From contig NZ_FOCL01000006.1 in assembly GCF_900110105.1 (NCBI RefSeq), forward strand, positions 1-64,000: a stretch of 64,000 bases of DNA. Reading direction: 5' to 3'. This DNA is from Mucilaginibacter gossypiicola. Its GTDB lineage: Bacteria > Bacteroidota > Bacteroidia > Sphingobacteriales > Sphingobacteriaceae. Made by a program: the position numbers and the translations under genes. Each line of letters starts with the position of its first letter. The first letter of the stretch is position 1. Below are positions 8,202 to 17,635 of the stretch, piece after piece. The notes below the pieces were generated by a model. That model searched no databases and had not been told where the DNA came from. It worked only from the letters and a program-made list of their open reading frames with translations.

Positions 8202-9770
8202 CTACTGCAAAGTCACCACCTTATACAAGATCCAGCCGTCGGTTTCATAGGCCCGTTTGTAGTTTACACCGCTGTTGAGGCGGCGGATTTCGGGGATGTA
8301 CTTGTCGTTGAGCTGGGTGTAGCCGGTGAAGGGGTTTTTGGGGGTGGCTATCAGGATATAGTCGTCGTATTTGTAGGGGGTTTCAATGGCTGATAGAAAC
8401 GAACCGAGCTGGTAGGGCAGGGTTAGCTTTTTGATGTTGTTGGTAAAGGCCACTATAGGGTATGATACGGCATCGTCCATGAGGATGTGCGTACCATCGG
8501 GCAGACTGTTGATGTAGGCCGCTATTTCTTTGCTTTCGCTTTGATCGGCATTTGGCTCCAGGCGGTTAAGGGTGGTGATGAAGCGGCGTTCGTCGGTAAT
8601 GAGCGAGTTGGTTAAAAAGATGTAGCCGGTGTACAGTTGCAGCACAATTACGCAGGCGAGGCCCACCTTAACAACCAGCTTATTTTTAATGGTATGTACC
8701 TTAAATATGATACACAGCAGCGCTACAAATAAAAATATAAGATAATATTGGTAGGTGAGGAACAGCTTATCGTACTTAATGTGCAAAAACTCCACAAAGG
8801 CAAACAGGGTGAGCACGGTTAACACGTGGTAAGTGCTTTCGCGCAACAGGTACAGGCCAAACAGTATCAGCGGACAAAAATAAATTACCCTTAATGATAC
8901 CAGGATGCTGAGTTCGGGCAGCTGGTAGTTTACGGCGGTTACGGTGGTATCGTAATTAAGCTTATCAACCAGTACGTTCCAGGTGGCCAGCGGGCTTTCC
9001 ATAAAGTAATTGTAATCGCTGGCATGGGTTTGGTTTAGCAGCTGATAGCAAATGAGCGATACTACGGGCAGGATAAACAGGATAATGTAAATGGCAAAGG
9101 TTTTACTAATGAGCTTACGCCTTAACGACGGACTGTTAAAGCTCATGAACAGCCTGAAGATGGATTCCTTTTCGCCCAGATTAAGACTGGCCAGCGTGAT
9201 TGACAGCACCAGCGGAATAAAGAACAGCGTGAGCCAGATAAAACGGTAATCGCAAAAAATAAGCGTTACCAAGCACATACTGGCTACCGATACGTGAAAC
9301 GTGGTGTTTGAGCGGTAAAACTTTAACAGGTTAAGGAAAAACAGGTATACACAAATAACCACCAGGTATATGGCTTTGCCCGAGCAGGCCATATAAATAA
9401 TACCGGGGTGCAGCGCAAACAGTATGGCTACCATAAACAGGTAAAAATCATCCTTAACCCTAATGAGGAACGAGCGCGAAATAAGGTAGAAAAAGCCTGC
9501 CGTACCCAGTGCCGATGCTATTACCGGGGCCCAGTAACTGTTTATCCACGAAAATACGAGCGACGAGTAAAAAGGCAGCAGGGGGGCAGTTAAGCCCATC
9601 ACCTTTAGGCGGTTGCCCAGTCCCTCAAACACGATCTTTGTTTTTTCGATATAAAACAGGCTCTCCTGGTTATAATAGCCCAGTTTATTGAGGTAGATGC
9701 CGATAAAAAGGTACCAGGCTGCCAGCACCAGGGTAAATATAAACAGGTATGTACTTTTGGCAATTTTCAT
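8202..9770 (-). CDS. Polytopic membrane protein, GT39/ArnT-like, of the exopolysaccharide operon
   Basis: The protein has 522 residues, about 11-13 membrane helices in the first 400 residues and a soluble C-terminal domain of about 120 residues. This layout recalls dolichyl-phosphate-mannose or ArnT-type GT-C glycosyltransferases. An acidic N-terminal loop follows the first helix (YNQESLFY), but the catalytic Asp/Glu cannot be assigned with confidence. The ATG overlaps the stop of the upstream GT2 gene by 4 nt (ATGA), which shows translational coupling. It probably modifies, exports or extends the polymer made by that synthase. The substrate is unknown. Confidence 0.7.
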   Translation of the reverse strand: MKIAKSTYLFIFTLVLAAWYLFIGIYLNKLGYYNQESLFYIEKTKIVFEGLGNRLKVMGLTAPLLPFYSSLVFSWINSYWAPVIASALGTAGFFYLISRSFLIRVKDDFYLFMVAILFALHPGIIYMACSGKAIYLVVICVYLFFLNLLKFYRSNTTFHVSVASMCLVTLIFCDYRFIWLTLFFIPLVLSITLASLNLGEKESIFRLFMSFNSPSLRRKLISKTFAIYIILFILPVVSLICYQLLNQTHASDYNYFMESPLATWNVLVDKLNYDTTVTAVNYQLPELSILVSLRVIYFCPLILFGLYLLRESTYHVLTVLTLFAFVEFLHIKYDKLFLTYQYYLIFLFVALLCIIFKVHTIKNKLVVKVGLACVIVLQLYTGYIFLTNSLITDERRFITTLNRLEPNADQSESKEIAAYINSLPDGTHILMDDAVSYPIVAFTNNIKKLTLPYQLGSFLSAIETPYKYDDYILIATPKNPFTGYTQLNDKYIPEIRRLNSGVNYKRAYETDGWILYKVVTLQ

Positions 9771-11620
9771 TTAATAACGTTTGTGGGGTTATTAACCTTA
9801 CTTAAACCGTGGTTGGTTTTTTCCCAGTAAAACGGATTGGTGATAAGCTGATACAGGCCCATATAGGCTGCCACCGAGTGCATAAGCCAGTAAATGGGGT
9901 TGGCTATGGCAAACAAAATGAGCTCAAAATAGCGGCGTTTAAACACGGCCATCATGTTGATATAGATCATGAGGATATTACCCACCATGAGGTTGAATAT
10001 GGACATGAACAGCACCCAATCAGGAAACAGATTGCGGATGGTTGAAAAATCAAATATCAGGTAACAGATAAAGATGATGAGCAGCACCGGATAGATGAGG
10101 AAGGTAGCCGATGTAGCGCCGATGAAAAAGTTAAAACCCAGGAAACCGCGGAAGCCTATCTTTTTAATGAGTGCTACGGGGTTGCGCATGTGCACCAGGT
10201 AGGTTTGCATGTACCCCTTAATCCAGCGTGAGCGTTGGCGAATCCAGTTCCAGAAGTTGTTGTTGGCTTCTTCGTACGTGGTGGAGTTTATTATGGCTAC
10301 CTTATAGCCTTTGGCATAGGCGCGCACGCCAAGGTCGGCATCTTCGGTTACGTTAAAGGGGTCCCAGGCGCCAAGCTCAATCAGCACGTCCATTTTAAAG
10401 TGGTTGCTGGTGCCGCCAAGGGGGATGGGGATATCCAGCGTATCCAAACCAGGCAGCATATAATCAAACCAGTACGAGTATTCGAGGGTAAACATCCGGG
10501 TAAGGAAGTTCTCGTTGCGGTTAAAGTAGTTTAAGGCGCTTTGGATGCAGATATAGTTTTCGGGCAGCTTGTTAAACAGGGCTACCACTTTTTTAAGCTG
10601 ATCGGTATCGGGAATGTCCTCGGCATCATAAATGGTGAGGTACTGCCCCCTTGAAAAATGCAGACCGTAGTTACAGGCCTTGGGCTTGGTTTTAGGCATG
10701 TGGAAAGGCACCACAATAACTTCAAACACGGCAGGGAAATCAAGGTCTTTTACTGCGCCGAGGGTTTTGCTGTCGTCTTCCTCTATCAGGAGTTTGATAT
10801 CGAGCTGCTCGCGCGGATAATCCAGACTTTGCAGGTTCCAGATGAGTTTTTTAATCAGCTTATCTTCCTTGTAAACGGGCAGCAGTATGGTATACACGGG
10901 CAGCTCATCATTTACAATGGCCCGCAGCTCGGTTTTGGTAACGGCCTGGTGCAGCTCAAAGCGCGAACCCACCAATGCCAAAAACAGCTTAAAGATAATA
11001 GCTACCAAAAAAAACGAGCTGATAACCAGGTTAATGCCGATGGATACCGTTTTAAAGTTAAGGAACAGGCCAATGGCGGTAAGGCCCCACAAAATAAATA
11101 TAAAAGCAAGCTGCGGCGCGGTAAAGGTTGTTGAAGCCGAGCTTTTAGGGTCGCGCTTAAGGAGCTCAAAAACTGATGACTTAACATACTTTTGCCCGGT
11201 AAGCTTATGGCTTAGCCAGGTAATCTCCAAATCGGATGCTACAATAACTTCGGGTTCCAGATCATAGGTAAACCTTACAAAATCGAGGAAAAGGTTATTG
11301 CTTGGGTCGGCCAAAACAGTAACCACCTTATTGTTTTCGATGCGGAGGGGCAGGCCCAGCTGGTCGTTGGCAAATTTCAGGTCAACCTGGTCAAGGATCT
11401 TTTGGTCGAAGGTTTCATTGCGGATTTCGGCAAACTGGTAACCGGCGTTGCCTAAAGAGCGTTCGTAGTTTTTGCGGGAAACATAGCCGAAGTTAAGGGC
11501 TATTTTAAGGTATGACATACCCGATCTTTCCGAAAAAGCATGGATCTTTTCCTGGTCGGCCGGCGAAATAAAGCCGTCGGCAACCAAAATATCAGGAATT
11601 GAAATACTCAATGTATCCAT
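9767..11620 (-). CDS. Processive GT2 polysaccharide synthase with N-terminal GspE/MshEN-like domain
   Basis: This 617-residue protein has three parts. Residues 1-155 resemble the type II secretion ATPase N-domain (GspE_N/MshEN), including VVTVLADPSN near 99-108. Two helices (about 170-215) follow. Next is a GT-A domain with DAED (332-335), the base motif TED (425-427) and QRSRW (462-466), which are the D, DxD, TED and QxxRW marks of cellulose-synthase-like enzymes, then four C-terminal helices. No PilZ domain is present. The ATG at 11620 is chosen; an in-frame TTG at 11659 lies inside an interspersed repeat. It sits between a BcsB-like gene and a polytopic membrane protein. The polymer (beta-glucan or another) cannot be told from sequence. 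Confidence 0.87.
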   Translation of the reverse strand: MDTLSISIPDILVADGFISPADQEKIHAFSERSGMSYLKIALNFGYVSRKNYERSLGNAGYQFAEIRNETFDQKILDQVDLKFANDQLGLPLRIENNKVVTVLADPSNNLFLDFVRFTYDLEPEVIVASDLEITWLSHKLTGQKYVKSSVFELLKRDPKSSASTTFTAPQLAFIFILWGLTAIGLFLNFKTVSIGINLVISSFFLVAIIFKLFLALVGSRFELHQAVTKTELRAIVNDELPVYTILLPVYKEDKLIKKLIWNLQSLDYPREQLDIKLLIEEDDSKTLGAVKDLDFPAVFEVIVVPFHMPKTKPKACNYGLHFSRGQYLTIYDAEDIPDTDQLKKVVALFNKLPENYICIQSALNYFNRNENFLTRMFTLEYSYWFDYMLPGLDTLDIPIPLGGTSNHFKMDVLIELGAWDPFNVTEDADLGVRAYAKGYKVAIINSTTYEEANNNFWNWIRQRSRWIKGYMQTYLVHMRNPVALIKKIGFRGFLGFNFFIGATSATFLIYPVLLIIFICYLIFDFSTIRNLFPDWVLFMSIFNLMVGNILMIYINMMAVFKRRYFELILFAIANPIYWLMHSVAAYMGLYQLITNPFYWEKTNHGLSKVNNPTNVIK

Positions 11621-11640
11621 ATTAGGTGTTTTATAAACCT

Positions 11641-11780
11641 CACCCCCCGCCCTCTCCAAAGGAGAGGGGGCTTTTTTTAAGTTCTTTCCAGAGAGGACTC
11701 CGGTTTGTTGCTGTATTTATGATGATGCCTTAGCCTCATTTTTCTTAAAACCCTCTCCTTTGGAGAGGGCAGGGTGAGGC
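11641..11780. repeat. CTCTCCAAAGGAGAGG inverted repeat pair inside the operon
   Basis: CCTCACCCC...CCCTCTCCAAAGGAGAGGG (11639-11669) and ACCCTCTCCTTTGGAGAGGGCAGGGTGAGG (11751-11780) face each other. Together they fill the gap between the bcsB-like gene and the GT2 gene. Each half can also form its own hairpin. A related pair lies at 43646-43752. Confidence 0.75.
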
Positions 11781-11781
11781 A

Positions 11782-13869
11782 TCAATCGTTAAACAAATCC
11801 TGCGATTTCTGAACTTTTGAACGTACATACAGGAACGAAAGCAGGATCAGGATCAGGATGCCTAACAAAATGTACAGGTTATAGCTGTCCCAGAAACGGG
11901 TAAGGCCGCTCTTGGTATCAATGTATTCCAGGTTTTCGCTGGATTTGTTGATGTTAAACAGGTATTTGTTTGAGTTAACATCCGAGATACAAACATTGCT
12001 CGACAGGGTTGAAAGCTGCTCGGTAATGGATTTGGATACTGCCAAAAAAGCTTCGGAAACATGCTTGCCGGTGGCGGTAAGCACCAGGGTAGCATTGTTG
12101 CTTACCCCGTAAAAGATCTGGGCCAGGCCGTTTGATACCGTATCCGAAAGGGAATAAACCGGATTATTGTTATCGGTGTTGTATAGCCTGAAGTTCCTGT
12201 CGAACTGGATAGGGGCATCGCGAAACTCCTTAAGTATTTTATCATCTTTTGATAGCAGGGCTATGATATTGTTTTGCTTCAGATCAGTTGGCTTCAAATC
12301 TTTCGAGTAAACAAACTCGGGGAAGTTATTGGCATTGATGTTATTGTTAAGCTCGTAAATGATCTCGCCCATAGCACCGGCGGCATATTTGGCGTATTCC
12401 TCGCTTACTACAATTTTGGTTGTGCCCTTGTTAAATGCCTCGGGATACTGGTAAAAGCTCAGGTCGCTGGTAATGAACGGGTTTTTTGATTCGAGGTATG
12501 ATTTGTCAACGTCAACTTCGGCAAAAAAGTTGGTGAAGCTGTTTTTACAGTTACCGTTGGTAGGGTAAAACCGAAATTCGGCCTCCAGCGTGTTATATTT
12601 GTGGTGCTGGTAACGGTTAATGGTGATGCTGGTGTTCAGCTTGCCCGATGCATCCAGCTTTTCGCTGCTGATAAGCAAACCGTTAAGGTAAATGTTGAAG
12701 AAACCGCGGTCGCCGGGGGCAAGGCCGCTGTAGTTGGCAACAAAACGGATTTCCACCTCTTTAGGGGTGAAGCTGAAATCGCTGTTTTTAAAACTGTAAG
12801 CACTTTTCAACGAGCCAATGCCCGACAGGAAATCGCTCACACCGCCAATTTGTTTTAACGATAGCTTCGAGCGGTTTTCGTCGATGGTTTTAAAGAAGGT
12901 GTTTTCGGCCTTGTTTATCAGCAGGTAATCGCCATAGGTTGAGTTAAGCACGTTCATGTTGCCCAGGGCAGTAATAGCCTTTTCGTAACCTGTATCATCG
13001 CCGCCGGTAACAAACAATACCTCTTTAGGCGATTGCTCCTGCGTTACGGTTTTAACAGGTACCAGCTGGCCTTTTACATCAACCATATGCACAATGGTAT
13101 CTGTTAACAGGCTTACCGATTTGTGCAGGTAAAATAAACCCTGATTAGCCTGCGGGGTAACTTTTACCAGTTCGCGCGCATCGGCAGGTAATTTATCAAT
13201 AGCACCTACCCTGATGTAGTTACGAACGCTATCGGGTAATTTGCTTTCTTCGTAAACTGCAATGTCACGTGTTTGGGTCTTTTTTAACCTCGAATAAGCC
13301 CAGGCTACTGCCTTAAGGTCATGCAGGCTTGGGTTTGATGGATAAACGATAGCTTTTTTTGAATCGAAGCAGTTGCTGATATTTACGTTATCAAAAAAGT
13401 TTTTATTGCTTTTAACCAATGATAGGTATGAGTAGTTTTTGATCTTTAACCACATAGCCGGGTTATCAAGGTCCTTACACTGATCATCGGTAATGGTAAG
13501 CAGGGTTTTGATCTGTACCTTCAGGAATTTATCGGGGCTTAAATCGGCGCGGCTTAGGTTAAGGGTGATCTTCTGGATAGAATCGGGACCTAAACGACTG
13601 CTGTATGCCGGTTTGTTATTAATAACCAGGTTTATGTATGAATGCGATTTTATCAATGCCTGCGATGGTTCAAAATATAAAACCAGTTTACTGCCATTCA
13701 TTTCAACCAAAGGTGTAATCTTGAAGTAAAATGAAGTAGCACCACTCATGCCGTATATCATGTCATCGTCATGGCCATAAGCTTTAAAGGATACAATGCT
13801 GTTGCCCTGAGCCTGTGAAGCCGTGCTGAATAATAAAATAAAGGCTAATAAGGTAAAAAACTTATTCAT
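11782..13869 (-). CDS. bcsB: BcsB-like periplasmic cellulose synthase subunit
   Basis: The protein has 695 residues, an N-terminal signal peptide ending at SQAQ (residues 18-21), a large extracytoplasmic region and one C-terminal transmembrane helix (about 665-685). That layout is typical of BcsB, which binds the growing chain and anchors next to the synthase. Family-like blocks include the beta-rich LYFEPSQALIKSHSYINLVI section with a conserved cysteine-Trp pair (QCKDLDNPAMWLKI). It is preceded by 12 bp to the histidine kinase and followed by the repeat-filled gap to the GT2 synthase. Sequence similarity to proteobacterial BcsB looks distant, so the symbol is tentative. Confidence 0.75.
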   Translation of the reverse strand: MNKFFTLLAFILLFSTASQAQGNSIVSFKAYGHDDDMIYGMSGATSFYFKITPLVEMNGSKLVLYFEPSQALIKSHSYINLVINNKPAYSSRLGPDSIQKITLNLSRADLSPDKFLKVQIKTLLTITDDQCKDLDNPAMWLKIKNYSYLSLVKSNKNFFDNVNISNCFDSKKAIVYPSNPSLHDLKAVAWAYSRLKKTQTRDIAVYEESKLPDSVRNYIRVGAIDKLPADARELVKVTPQANQGLFYLHKSVSLLTDTIVHMVDVKGQLVPVKTVTQEQSPKEVLFVTGGDDTGYEKAITALGNMNVLNSTYGDYLLINKAENTFFKTIDENRSKLSLKQIGGVSDFLSGIGSLKSAYSFKNSDFSFTPKEVEIRFVANYSGLAPGDRGFFNIYLNGLLISSEKLDASGKLNTSITINRYQHHKYNTLEAEFRFYPTNGNCKNSFTNFFAEVDVDKSYLESKNPFITSDLSFYQYPEAFNKGTTKIVVSEEYAKYAAGAMGEIIYELNNNINANNFPEFVYSKDLKPTDLKQNNIIALLSKDDKILKEFRDAPIQFDRNFRLYNTDNNNPVYSLSDTVSNGLAQIFYGVSNNATLVLTATGKHVSEAFLAVSKSITEQLSTLSSNVCISDVNSNKYLFNINKSSENLEYIDTKSGLTRFWDSYNLYILLGILILILLSFLYVRSKVQKSQDLFND

Positions 13870-13881
13870 TGATTATAAATA

Positions 13882-15228
13882 TTAATTTATTACGTAAAAT
13901 TCTACTCTGAAATAATTGCCGTTGTCGTCGCTGCGGTAGCTGAGCTCGCCGCCCATTTCCTGGGTCATGAGCTTGGCAATGGATAAGCCCAAACCTAAGC
14001 GGCTTTCGGTAACGCCCGATGTATCGTTAAGGGTTTTAAGCTTGTTAAACATCATTTCCAGTTCCTGCTGGCCTATGGCAATACCTTCATCAATGATCTC
14101 AAAAACAAACCGCTGGCGCTGCAGGCTGGTAACAACCTTTATGCTGTTATTGGTTTGCGAAAACTTAATGGCGTTTGATAACAGGTTCTGGAAAACCTGG
14201 CCTGCAAATACCTTATCCAGCCTTACATTAAGGGGCAGCTTCAGGATATTATCAATAAGGTGGATGTTTTTCATGAGGGCTGTTTCATACAGGCCTTTAA
14301 AAACATGCATCACTTCAACGTTAATGTCGAAGATTTCCATGTTGAATTTCATATCCGGCGATTCGATCTCCTTAACATCCATCAGCTTATTAAGCATGTA
14401 CTGCATCTTATCCGCCGACTCGGAAATATATCCAACAAACTCTTTCTGATCATTGCTGAGCCTGAAGTCCTCTTCCTTGATCATATTATTGCTCATTACA
14501 ATAGAGCCAATAAGGTTTTTAAGATCGTGCCCGGCAATGTTGATGAAGCTGTTCTTCTGGCTGTCGAGCTTGCGGAGCTGCTCATATTGCAGATCGATAA
14601 GGTTGTTTTTTTCGGCGATATCCTTGTTTTGCTGTTTAAGCTGTTCGTTTGATTTTTCGATCATGATCTGCGAGCGTACTTCACGCTGGATCACTTTATA
14701 CCTTGCACTGGGGATCAGGCAGGAGATACCGGCAATGATAAAAAAGATTTGCCCGCCGTTACTCAAAACCAGGTCGAGATTGTATTCGCTTAGCAGGTTA
14801 AAGAAAATAGCAAGCAGCAGCAGCGCCATTAACGTTTGGATAATGGAGTTCAACGGTTCCCAAAAGGCCTGCAGGTTAAAAAACAGCAGGGTAGTGGCAA
14901 ACAGCATAAAGTAAATGGTCATAAACTGAACGTTCACCAGGTTACACAATACTGCCGCTGTTGTTGAAAGCATGAAAAAGCTGATGTGCAGCAATATGCG
15001 GTAACTGAATTGTTTATGCTGAAAATAGCTGAACAGCCCGTATATAATAAGGATAGTTATAATGCGAATGATAAAAAACTGCAGCCAGAAGTTGTTTGCG
15101 TAGATGAAATCAACAATACTAAAAAGAGGGTACAGGAATATAATTGTCCAGATTATATTATTGGTTTGATACCACGCCTTTTTTGAGGTCTCTCTAATTA
15201 ATTCTTCTTTAGTAATTTGAACAAACAT
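13882..15228 (-). CDS. Membrane sensor histidine kinase of the exopolysaccharide operon
   Basis: The protein has 448 residues, with about six membrane helices (25-170), a coiled coil (180-220), a HisKA domain with the phospho-acceptor in INIAGHDLKN, and a HATPase domain with N-box (NLLSNAIKFS), G1 (IDEGIAI) and G2 (GLGLSIAK) motifs. G1 reads DEGIAI where DxGxG is usual, so the second Gly is replaced. No response regulator is adjacent. It is the first gene of the minus-strand operon that includes the BcsB-like gene, so it may sense the envelope state and control polymer output. Its partner is unknown. Confidence 0.88.
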   Translation of the reverse strand: MFVQITKEELIRETSKKAWYQTNNIIWTIIFLYPLFSIVDFIYANNFWLQFFIIRIITILIIYGLFSYFQHKQFSYRILLHISFFMLSTTAAVLCNLVNVQFMTIYFMLFATTLLFFNLQAFWEPLNSIIQTLMALLLLAIFFNLLSEYNLDLVLSNGGQIFFIIAGISCLIPSARYKVIQREVRSQIMIEKSNEQLKQQNKDIAEKNNLIDLQYEQLRKLDSQKNSFINIAGHDLKNLIGSIVMSNNMIKEEDFRLSNDQKEFVGYISESADKMQYMLNKLMDVKEIESPDMKFNMEIFDINVEVMHVFKGLYETALMKNIHLIDNILKLPLNVRLDKVFAGQVFQNLLSNAIKFSQTNNSIKVVTSLQRQRFVFEIIDEGIAIGQQELEMMFNKLKTLNDTSGVTESRLGLGLSIAKLMTQEMGGELSYRSDDNGNYFRVEFYVIN

Positions 15229-15291
15229 TATTTGTTATCTTGAATTGTAATTAAAAATTAAGGCCGCTGTTTAAATTAATTCAGTTAAATA

Positions 15292-16413
15292 TTGGTTGAT
15301 AAAAATATTCGTTATACGATAATTCAAACAGGTTTGTTGTTGTTGCTGCTAACAGTAATCGCTTCTGTTGCAAAAAGCCGTCCAATTCATCAACAAGCCC
15401 GGGCTGTTGTTTTTAAACGGGCCCGAAGTTTAAACAACGGCATCAGTATTTCATGGCTGGAGCAAACCTGGAACGAAACTTCGCTGGCCCAAAATGCCAT
15501 TAAAAAAACCGATTTCCTGCTGCTCAAAAAATTGGGCTTCAAAAGTATCAGGCTGCCGGTGGCTTTTACTTCCTTTGGCCCGGCTACAACTGCACAGCTA
15601 TTTACCTCTATAGATAAAGTTGTTGAGCAATGCGATACTTACGGATTTAGGTTGGTTATAGATTATCATTACGGCCGCCTAAATGATAATAATTACCTTA
15701 CAGAAACACCCCCTATAATTGATTTGTGGCTAAAAATAACCAAAAGGTATAAAAACGCAAGTTATGACAACCTGTTTTTTGAAATCTATAATGAGCCACC
15801 CCATATCAACCCCAAAGTGTGGAAGGATGCTGCATACAATATTGTAACTGCTATCCGTAAAATTGATAAACAACGCACGCTTATTGTAGGGGCATCAAAC
15901 TATAACAGCATCTACGAGTTAAGCCGGTTTGAAAGGCTTGCCGACGATAATATTATTTACACCTTTCACTTCTACGAGCCTTTCATTTTTACCCACCAGG
16001 GTGCAAGCTGGGTAGGCGACCAGGTTGCCACTACCGGGGTATCATTTCCATACAATGCGGAAAATTTTCCTGCACTTAATCCACAGGCAAAAAATACCCC
16101 CGGCGAAAGCAACTACCGTATGTACCCGCGCGATGGTAATGAACAGTCAGTAAATGATAAATTACAAATTGTTAAAAACTGGGCCCTGAAGTACGATGTA
16201 CCAGTTATTTGCGGCGAGTATGGTGTTTACAACAAGTATGCCGATGTAGATAGCCGGTGCCGGTATATAAAAGCCGTACGCAGAGCTTTGAAGAAGCTTG
16301 ATATTCCTGGCATGCTTTGGGATTATAACAGTAGTTTTTCGCTGTTTACCGGCAAACCGGCTATAGCGAATTTGCCCTTGTGTATGAAAGACGCAATTAG
16401 CACTATACAGTGA
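15292..16413 (+). CDS. Secreted or membrane-anchored GH5 family glycoside hydrolase (endoglucanase-like)
   Basis: This 373-residue protein has one N-terminal helix (residues 10-27) and a TIM-barrel GH5 domain. The acid/base is E168 in IYNEPP. The nucleophile is E309 in ICGEYG. HFYEPF and DYHY motifs line the active site. There is no ATG in the first 270 codons. A stop codon (TAA) lies two codons upstream of a TTG at 15292, so TTG (or ATA just before it) must be the start. The gene diverges from the histidine kinase across 63 bp. It may play the role of BcsZ/BcsG-type cellulases that trim the nascent polymer, which is inference from position. Confidence 0.85.
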   Translation: MVDKNIRYTIIQTGLLLLLLTVIASVAKSRPIHQQARAVVFKRARSLNNGISISWLEQTWNETSLAQNAIKKTDFLLLKKLGFKSIRLPVAFTSFGPATTAQLFTSIDKVVEQCDTYGFRLVIDYHYGRLNDNNYLTETPPIIDLWLKITKRYKNASYDNLFFEIYNEPPHINPKVWKDAAYNIVTAIRKIDKQRTLIVGASNYNSIYELSRFERLADDNIIYTFHFYEPFIFTHQGASWVGDQVATTGVSFPYNAENFPALNPQAKNTPGESNYRMYPRDGNEQSVNDKLQIVKNWALKYDVPVICGEYGVYNKYADVDSRCRYIKAVRRALKKLDIPGMLWDYNSSFSLFTGKPAIANLPLCMKDAISTIQ

Positions 16414-16472
16414 AATATAAAAACATAAATGTTACAATTTTAGTTACCTTTGCTGATTAATATACCTGTTTT

Positions 16473-17453
16473 ATGGAATTTTTTGTAGAAAAGCGCAGAG
16501 AAGTAATGGTGCACATTGAAAAGTTCATGTTAGAAAAAATACATGAATATTTAAAGCCCATTGATACCATCTGGCAGCCATCTGATTTTTTGCCCGATTC
16601 TTCCAGAGAGTCGTTTTTCAGCGAGATAAAAGAACTACAGGAAAGTGCCTCAGGTTTATCCTATGATTTGATAGCCGTTTTAATTGGCGATACTATTACC
16701 GAAGAGGCTTTGCCAACTTATGAATCATGGTTAACCATGGTGCAGGGTGTATCAGATGACGAAGAAGGCGGCTGGATGCGTTGGACACGCCATTGGACAG
16801 GCGAAGAAAACCGTCACGGCGATTTGCTTAACAAATATCTGTACCTATCAGGGCGCGTTAACATGCGTATGATGGAAATCTCAACCCAGTACCTGATAGC
16901 CGATGGCTTCGATATTGGTACCGGTCATGATCCGTACCGTAACTTTATATATACTTCTTTCCAGGAGCTGGCAACCAATGTGTCGCACCGCCGTGTAGCT
17001 TCGCAGGCAAAAAAATATGGCGATCCGCTGCTTTCAAAAATGTGCGGTGTTATTGCGTCAGACGAGGCGCGTCATGCTAAAGCTTACAAATACTTTATCG
17101 AAAAGATATTTGAGGTAGATCCAAGCGAAGCCATGATAGCTTTTGAAGATATGATGCGTAAAAAGATTGTAATGCCTGCCCATTTCCTGCGTGAGGTTGG
17201 TTTAAAGGTTGGTCAAACTTTTGGCCACTTTACCGATGCTGCACAGCGTTTAGGTATTTACACCGCTATCGACTATGTGGATATTTTGAAAGAACTAATA
17301 ACCGACTGGCATATCGAAAGCGTAACAGGTTTGGACGAAGCCGGCGAAAAAGCCCGCGATTACGTTATGAACCTTCCGGCCCGCTTACTGCGTGTAGCCG
17401 AGCGCATGAAAAACCCAATGCTGGAGTACAAATTTACCTGGATAAACGGGTAG
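16473..17453 (+). CDS. Acyl-[acyl-carrier-protein] desaturase
   Basis: The protein has 326 residues, the usual length for soluble stearoyl-ACP desaturases of the ferritin-like di-iron class. The two iron-ligand sets are visible: E78 and E112-x-x-H115 (WTGEENRHG), then E165 (SFQELATNVSH) and E198-x-x-H201 (SDEARH). It introduces the double bond in membrane fatty acids. A -7-like TACCTTTG box is at 16445-16452, 20 bp before the ATG. A second in-frame ATG lies 11 codons in. It is probably monocistronic, with no clear terminator. Confidence 0.93.
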   Translation: MEFFVEKRREVMVHIEKFMLEKIHEYLKPIDTIWQPSDFLPDSSRESFFSEIKELQESASGLSYDLIAVLIGDTITEEALPTYESWLTMVQGVSDDEEGGWMRWTRHWTGEENRHGDLLNKYLYLSGRVNMRMMEISTQYLIADGFDIGTGHDPYRNFIYTSFQELATNVSHRRVASQAKKYGDPLLSKMCGVIASDEARHAKAYKYFIEKIFEVDPSEAMIAFEDMMRKKIVMPAHFLREVGLKVGQTFGHFTDAAQRLGIYTAIDYVDILKELITDWHIESVTGLDEAGEKARDYVMNLPARLLRVAERMKNPMLEYKFTWING

Positions 17454-17491
17454 GTTTTTCAAATAGATTTTAAATAAGACTTATACCTGCG

Positions 17492-17592
17492 CGTCATTGC
17501 GAGGTACGAAGCAATCCCCGATTGGTGTAGAGAACATGCAAGTCTCTCAGTATAATTTGGAATGGTTTCGCGGTTTATTAATGACGTGGTTG
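17492..17592. repeat. GTCATTGCGAGG palindrome family, degenerate copy
   Basis: The left arm reads CGTCATTGCGAGGTACGAAGC, and the right arm is decayed but ends AATGACGTGG. The region between the desaturase and the MscS gene (17454-17860) holds only this and the following repeat. Confidence 0.7.
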
Positions 17593-17635
17593 TAAGTTGT
17601 TGATTAATAAAAGGTTTTTAATTAATTTGCTAACG

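Noticed and set aside
7733..8250. Several overlapping frames on both strands (60-96 residues)
   Set aside because: They follow the GC-rich repeat and the palindromes. Their translations (for example PRPPREDRGG) are low-complexity products of the repeat.
9809..11267. Four plus-strand frames of 78-158 residues
   Set aside because: They are antisense shadows of the GT2 gene, which has all catalytic motifs.
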